Shown one piece after another: positions 61,904 through 64,000 of a stretch of 64,000 nt of DNA. Under the pieces are notes generated by a model, which made no database searches, was not told where the DNA came from, and worked only from the letters and a program-made list of their open reading frames with translations. This stretch comes from Streptomyces griseiscabiei (GTDB lineage Bacteria > Actinomycetota > Actinomycetes > Streptomycetales > Streptomycetaceae). The DNA lies in assembly GCF_020010925.1 (NCBI RefSeq), contig NZ_JAGJBZ010000005.1, forward strand, positions 248,001 through 312,000, written 5' to 3'. The translations under genes were made by a program, and so were the position numbers. Every line of letters starts with the position of its first letter. Position 1 is the first letter of the stretch.

Positions 61904-62373
61904 GCCGCCGAACGGGACGCCGCTCTGTCAGTGCCGTCGTGCAGACTGACCCGATGGAGAGCGCACCGACTGGGCAAGGAGCTGTTGCCCGCATCCTGCC
62001 GGCACTCCCCGACACCGACCCGGAAGCGGGAGAGATCCGTTGGGACCGGTGGGAACCGGCTCTCCTGGTCACCCACATCGACCCCACGTGCAGGACCTGC
62101 GCCTTCCCCGGGCCACTGTCTACCGCGTTCGGCAAGACCTGGTACACGCCCGAGCCGACCCAGGTCCGCATTCAGCGGTCCCGCCCCGGTGAACCCTCCA
62201 AGTGGGCGCGGGTGCAGGGCAAGCCGTACTGGTGCAAGACCCACTACGCGGTGCGCTGCCCGCAGTGCGACGAGATGACGGTGTACCGACGCCAGGGCTG
62301 GGTGGAGATCCACTACCGGCCGCCCACTACGGAACGCGCCGTGCCGTCGACGGACGACAACGTCCTCTTCTAG
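61900..62373 (+). CDS. Zinc-ribbon-like hypothetical protein
   Basis: 157 residues from GTG 61900, overlapping the tpg stop (GTGA); ATG 61954 is an alternative start. Cysteines in PTCRTCAFPG, KPYWCKTH and RCPQCDEM, with His, form a likely zinc site. No family recognised. Translational coupling to tpg suggests a part in telomere or plasmid replication. Confidence 0.68.
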   Translation: MSRRTGRRSVSAVVQTDPMESAPTGQGAVARILPALPDTDPEAGEIRWDRWEPALLVTHIDPTCRTCAFPGPLSTAFGKTWYTPEPTQVRIQRSRPGEPSKWARVQGKPYWCKTHYAVRCPQCDEMTVYRRQGWVEIHYRPPTTERAVPSTDDNVLF

Positions 62374-62422
62374 CCGCGGAGTCGGCGCGCACGCCGGTCA
62401 GGCGCCGCGGCCGGTGCTGGTG

Positions 62423-63106
62423 TCAGGCCGGCTCCGCAACCTCGGCCTCGACGCTGCCGGGCTCGGGGTAGCGCGCAGCCGACAGCAACTGCGCAGCCTC
62501 GATGCCCCGTTCGATCCCCGACCGGTAGACGTCGCCGACGGTGGTGACCTTAGCGGCAAGACGTTCGTACTCCGCCAGCGGATCTGGCAGCCGGGACATC
62601 TCCTCCGGGCCGGGCGCAACAGCCGGCGGCACCAGCCCGGGGTACTTGTCCCGCCACTTTCGGATCTTCCGAATGGAGTCGACCGATGTATGCCAGCAGG
62701 CGGCCAGCACCTTCTCGGCCAGGTCGCTCGGCAGCCGCAGCGGGATGCTCTCCGGGAAGCCGCCGGTCCGCGATCCAGGCCACCGGCCCCCGAGGGAGCG
62801 GGCCTCGGAAGGAACCGCGGGCCACTCACGAGCCCAATGCCGCTCCTGGAGCTCTTGCTTGATGCCGCAGGCCGCGAGGGTGTCGATCGTGTCGATCAGC
62901 TCCGCCGACCCGCGCAGACGTTCCACCTCCAGGCGCCAGCGGTCACGAACCGCCGCAGCGCCCTCGCGCGACAGGCCCCGAGTCTGCCACTCCGAGCCTG
63001 ACGAAAGGATGATGCGGCGGCGCTTCTCGACCTCGAGGGCGTCCTTCATCCGCTGCCGGGTGCCCGCGACCACCCACGCCGTCGCCGCCGCCGTTCCCTG
63101 CGTCAC
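62423..63106 (-). CDS. Hypothetical protein
   Basis: 227 residues, GTG 63106. Helical, with basic N-terminal part (RQRMKDALEVEKRRRIILSS) and a central segment FPESIPLRLPSDLAEKVLAA that resembles the CopG/ribbon-helix-type opening often seen in regulators. Convergent with the zinc-ribbon gene. No family recognised. It starts at the edge of the palindromic intergenic region. Confidence 0.65.
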   Translation of the reverse strand: MTQGTAAATAWVVAGTRQRMKDALEVEKRRRIILSSGSEWQTRGLSREGAAAVRDRWRLEVERLRGSAELIDTIDTLAACGIKQELQERHWAREWPAVPSEARSLGGRWPGSRTGGFPESIPLRLPSDLAEKVLAACWHTSVDSIRKIRKWRDKYPGLVPPAVAPGPEEMSRLPDPLAEYERLAAKVTTVGDVYRSGIERGIEAAQLLSAARYPEPGSVEAEVAEPA

Positions 63107-63200
63107 TGCCGCTCACCAACTAACGTCGCACTTTGCAATGGACAGTTGGTCAGGCTACTGGTGCCGCGTGGTCCGGCTCTCGCAAGCCGAGCGGGACTTG

Positions 63201-63252
63201 GTCCGGAAGTGTCCGACGCTGTCCACGCGGACACCGTCGGACACTTCCGGAC
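63201..63252. repeat. 52-bp near-perfect palindrome
   Basis: Arms GTCCGGAAGTGTCCGACG (63201-63218) and CGTCGGACACTTCCGGAC (63235-63252) are exact inverted copies. The inner TGTCC/GGACA continues the stem after one mismatch, leaving a 4-nt ACGC loop. It consists of repeated GTCC units. Could be a hairpin terminator, replication or transfer site. Confidence 0.7.
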
Positions 63253-63306
63253 AGCACAACGGAGCGCGGGGGAAGCGCCAGCAGGTGCGGCTCCGGGGCG
63301 CGGGAA

Positions 63307-63357
63307 GGTGTCACGCCCGGGTGTCACGCTCACTGTCACGCTCTGGGGCGTGACACC
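63307..63357. repeat. TGTCACGC repeat cluster with flanking inverted repeat
   Basis: GGTGTCACGCCC (63307) and GGGCGTGACACC (63346) form a perfect 12-bp inverted repeat, enclosing two direct TGTCACGCTC copies about 12 bp apart. Iteron-like; possible binding site for a replication or partition regulator. An ACTTTGCAA sequence like the 6618 palindrome lies upstream at 63130. Confidence 0.55.
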
Positions 63358-63408
63358 CTGCCACCTGCGCAAACAGTGCCTCGTCAGCCTGACGGGGCGG
63401 CGGGCCGG

Positions 63409-63729
63409 CTACCTGCTGAGAAGGGAGCTGCGCGCTTCGAGGGCGCGGCTCAGAAGTGCCGCCTCGCCCGGATCGACCACGAGCGGCTCACCGGGACGGG
63501 CAGCGAGGGGCGTGGTGAGCCGCACCTCGCCGTGGGCAACGCCCGCGCTCAAGTCCGCGATCTGCTCCGGGGTCAGCGTGTGGCGGACGAAGACGTCCAC
63601 GCCGCTGAGGGAGACGCGGAAGATGATCAGGGTGTCGAAGAACACCTCGATGACGTTGCCGCTGAACATGGCCTCGGCCAGTTCCTCGGTCGTGCGCTCG
63701 GTGTCGTGCAGGTCGTCGGTCGCGGGCAT
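63409..63729 (-). CDS. Hypothetical protein
   Basis: 106 residues from ATG 63729 (MPATDDLHDTERTT). Contains a hydrophobic stretch VIEVFFDTLIIFRVSLSGVD and an acidic N-terminus; no family recognised. It is separated by about 66 bp from the next minus-strand frame upstream. Confidence 0.58.
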   Translation of the reverse strand: MPATDDLHDTERTTEELAEAMFSGNVIEVFFDTLIIFRVSLSGVDVFVRHTLTPEQIADLSAGVAHGEVRLTTPLAARPGEPLVVDPGEAALLSRALEARSSLLSR

Positions 63730-63795
63730 ACAGCTCCAGGTCTGGGGGCGGAGGGCGGCGGAACGAGCCGTGGGCGAGCTCGTGAGCGGGGAAGG

Positions 63796-63993
63796 TCAGG
63801 CCGTGGTGTCCTCGGGCGTGTACGGGCCACGGAACCGTGCGGGGATGTCGCTGGGCGGCGTACTGGGATCGGGGGCATCGGCCGGGCCGCGATCGGAGTG
63901 GCTCCAGTAGGACAGGGCGAGGAGATCGACCGAGGTATCACGTTCCTCGCGGGTGGCCCAGGCTTCGACGCTGACGTCGCCCTCCGTGTACAC
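63796..63993 (-). CDS. Small hypothetical protein at window edge
   Basis: 65 residues from GTG 63993; the frame continues to the window edge, so the true start could lie outside. Pro-rich acidic C-terminus (ADAPDPSTPPSDIPARF). No family recognised. Confidence 0.4.
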   Translation of the reverse strand: MYTEGDVSVEAWATREERDTSVDLLALSYWSHSDRGPADAPDPSTPPSDIPARFRGPYTPEDTTA

Positions 63994-64000
63994 GGCGAGC

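Noticed and set aside
63307..63357. CRISPR-like array
   Set aside because: Repeats are about 10 bp with variable 2-5 bp spacing and there are no cas genes; iteron-type repeats fit better.

Overview
The window is GC-rich actinobacterial DNA with Streptomyces-type codon use (G or C at nearly every third position, many GTG starts, 4-base GTGA/ATGA overlaps). It almost certainly comes from a linear plasmid or chromosome arm. A telomere-maintenance pair (Tap-like 59181-61325 and Tpg-like 61322-61903) is present, together with a plasmid-type LexA, a mutasome, two multi-recombinase modules and a partition-ATPase remnant. No rRNA, tRNA, CRISPR array or intact insertion sequence was seen.

Layout. 1-8.8 kb: an SOS module, made of a DnaE2-type polymerase behind a near-perfect SOS box, a coupled ImuB-like polymerase lacking catalytic residues, a LexA repressor and a Spo11/topoisomerase VI-A-like TOPRIM protein. 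9.4-15.2 kb: a secreted SH3 protein, then a compact operon of MFS exporter, ATP-grasp ligase, PTS EIIC permease, unknown protein and GT2 glycosyltransferase, a candidate small-molecule pathway. 15.2-18.9 kb: a ParA remnant, a membrane protein, two unknowns and a Mom-like DNA-modification protein. 18.9-22.9 kb: integrase, XRE protein and zinc-finger recombinase-like protein in one operon.

22.9-40 kb: a metal, metalloid and sulfur resistance island. It holds arsenic genes (trxB-arsC diverging from arsR-acr3-arsO), copper-associated genes (DUF6153, DUF305, DUF4396, Csp-type protein), a sulfide/persulfide module (MBL-rhodanese, rhodaneses, TauE/SafE exporter, CstR-like repressor), a Cd/Pb-type module (cmtR-CDF transporter-lspA), and an ArsR-linked flavoprotein plus MFS pair. 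Four near-identical ATACCCC/GGGGTAT operators tie DUF4396 to the sulfide genes. Two matching ArsR-type operators 6.4 kb apart tie a lone arsR to the flavoprotein/MFS operon. 40.7-42.8 kb carries a GcvH-like protein without its lipoyl lysine and two unknown proteins. 42.8-48.7 kb is a second recombinase module (three recombinase-type proteins plus a coiled-coil partner), so the island lies between two different recombinase modules.

49-64 kb looks like plasmid backbone: a possible TniQ-domain protein, a NERD protein, an eight-gene minus-strand block of unknown genes in which one domain occurs three times, an HU protein, Tap, Tpg, a zinc-ribbon protein and more unknowns. A palindrome- and iteron-rich intergenic region lies at 63.2-63.36 kb. 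No replication initiator gene was recognised.
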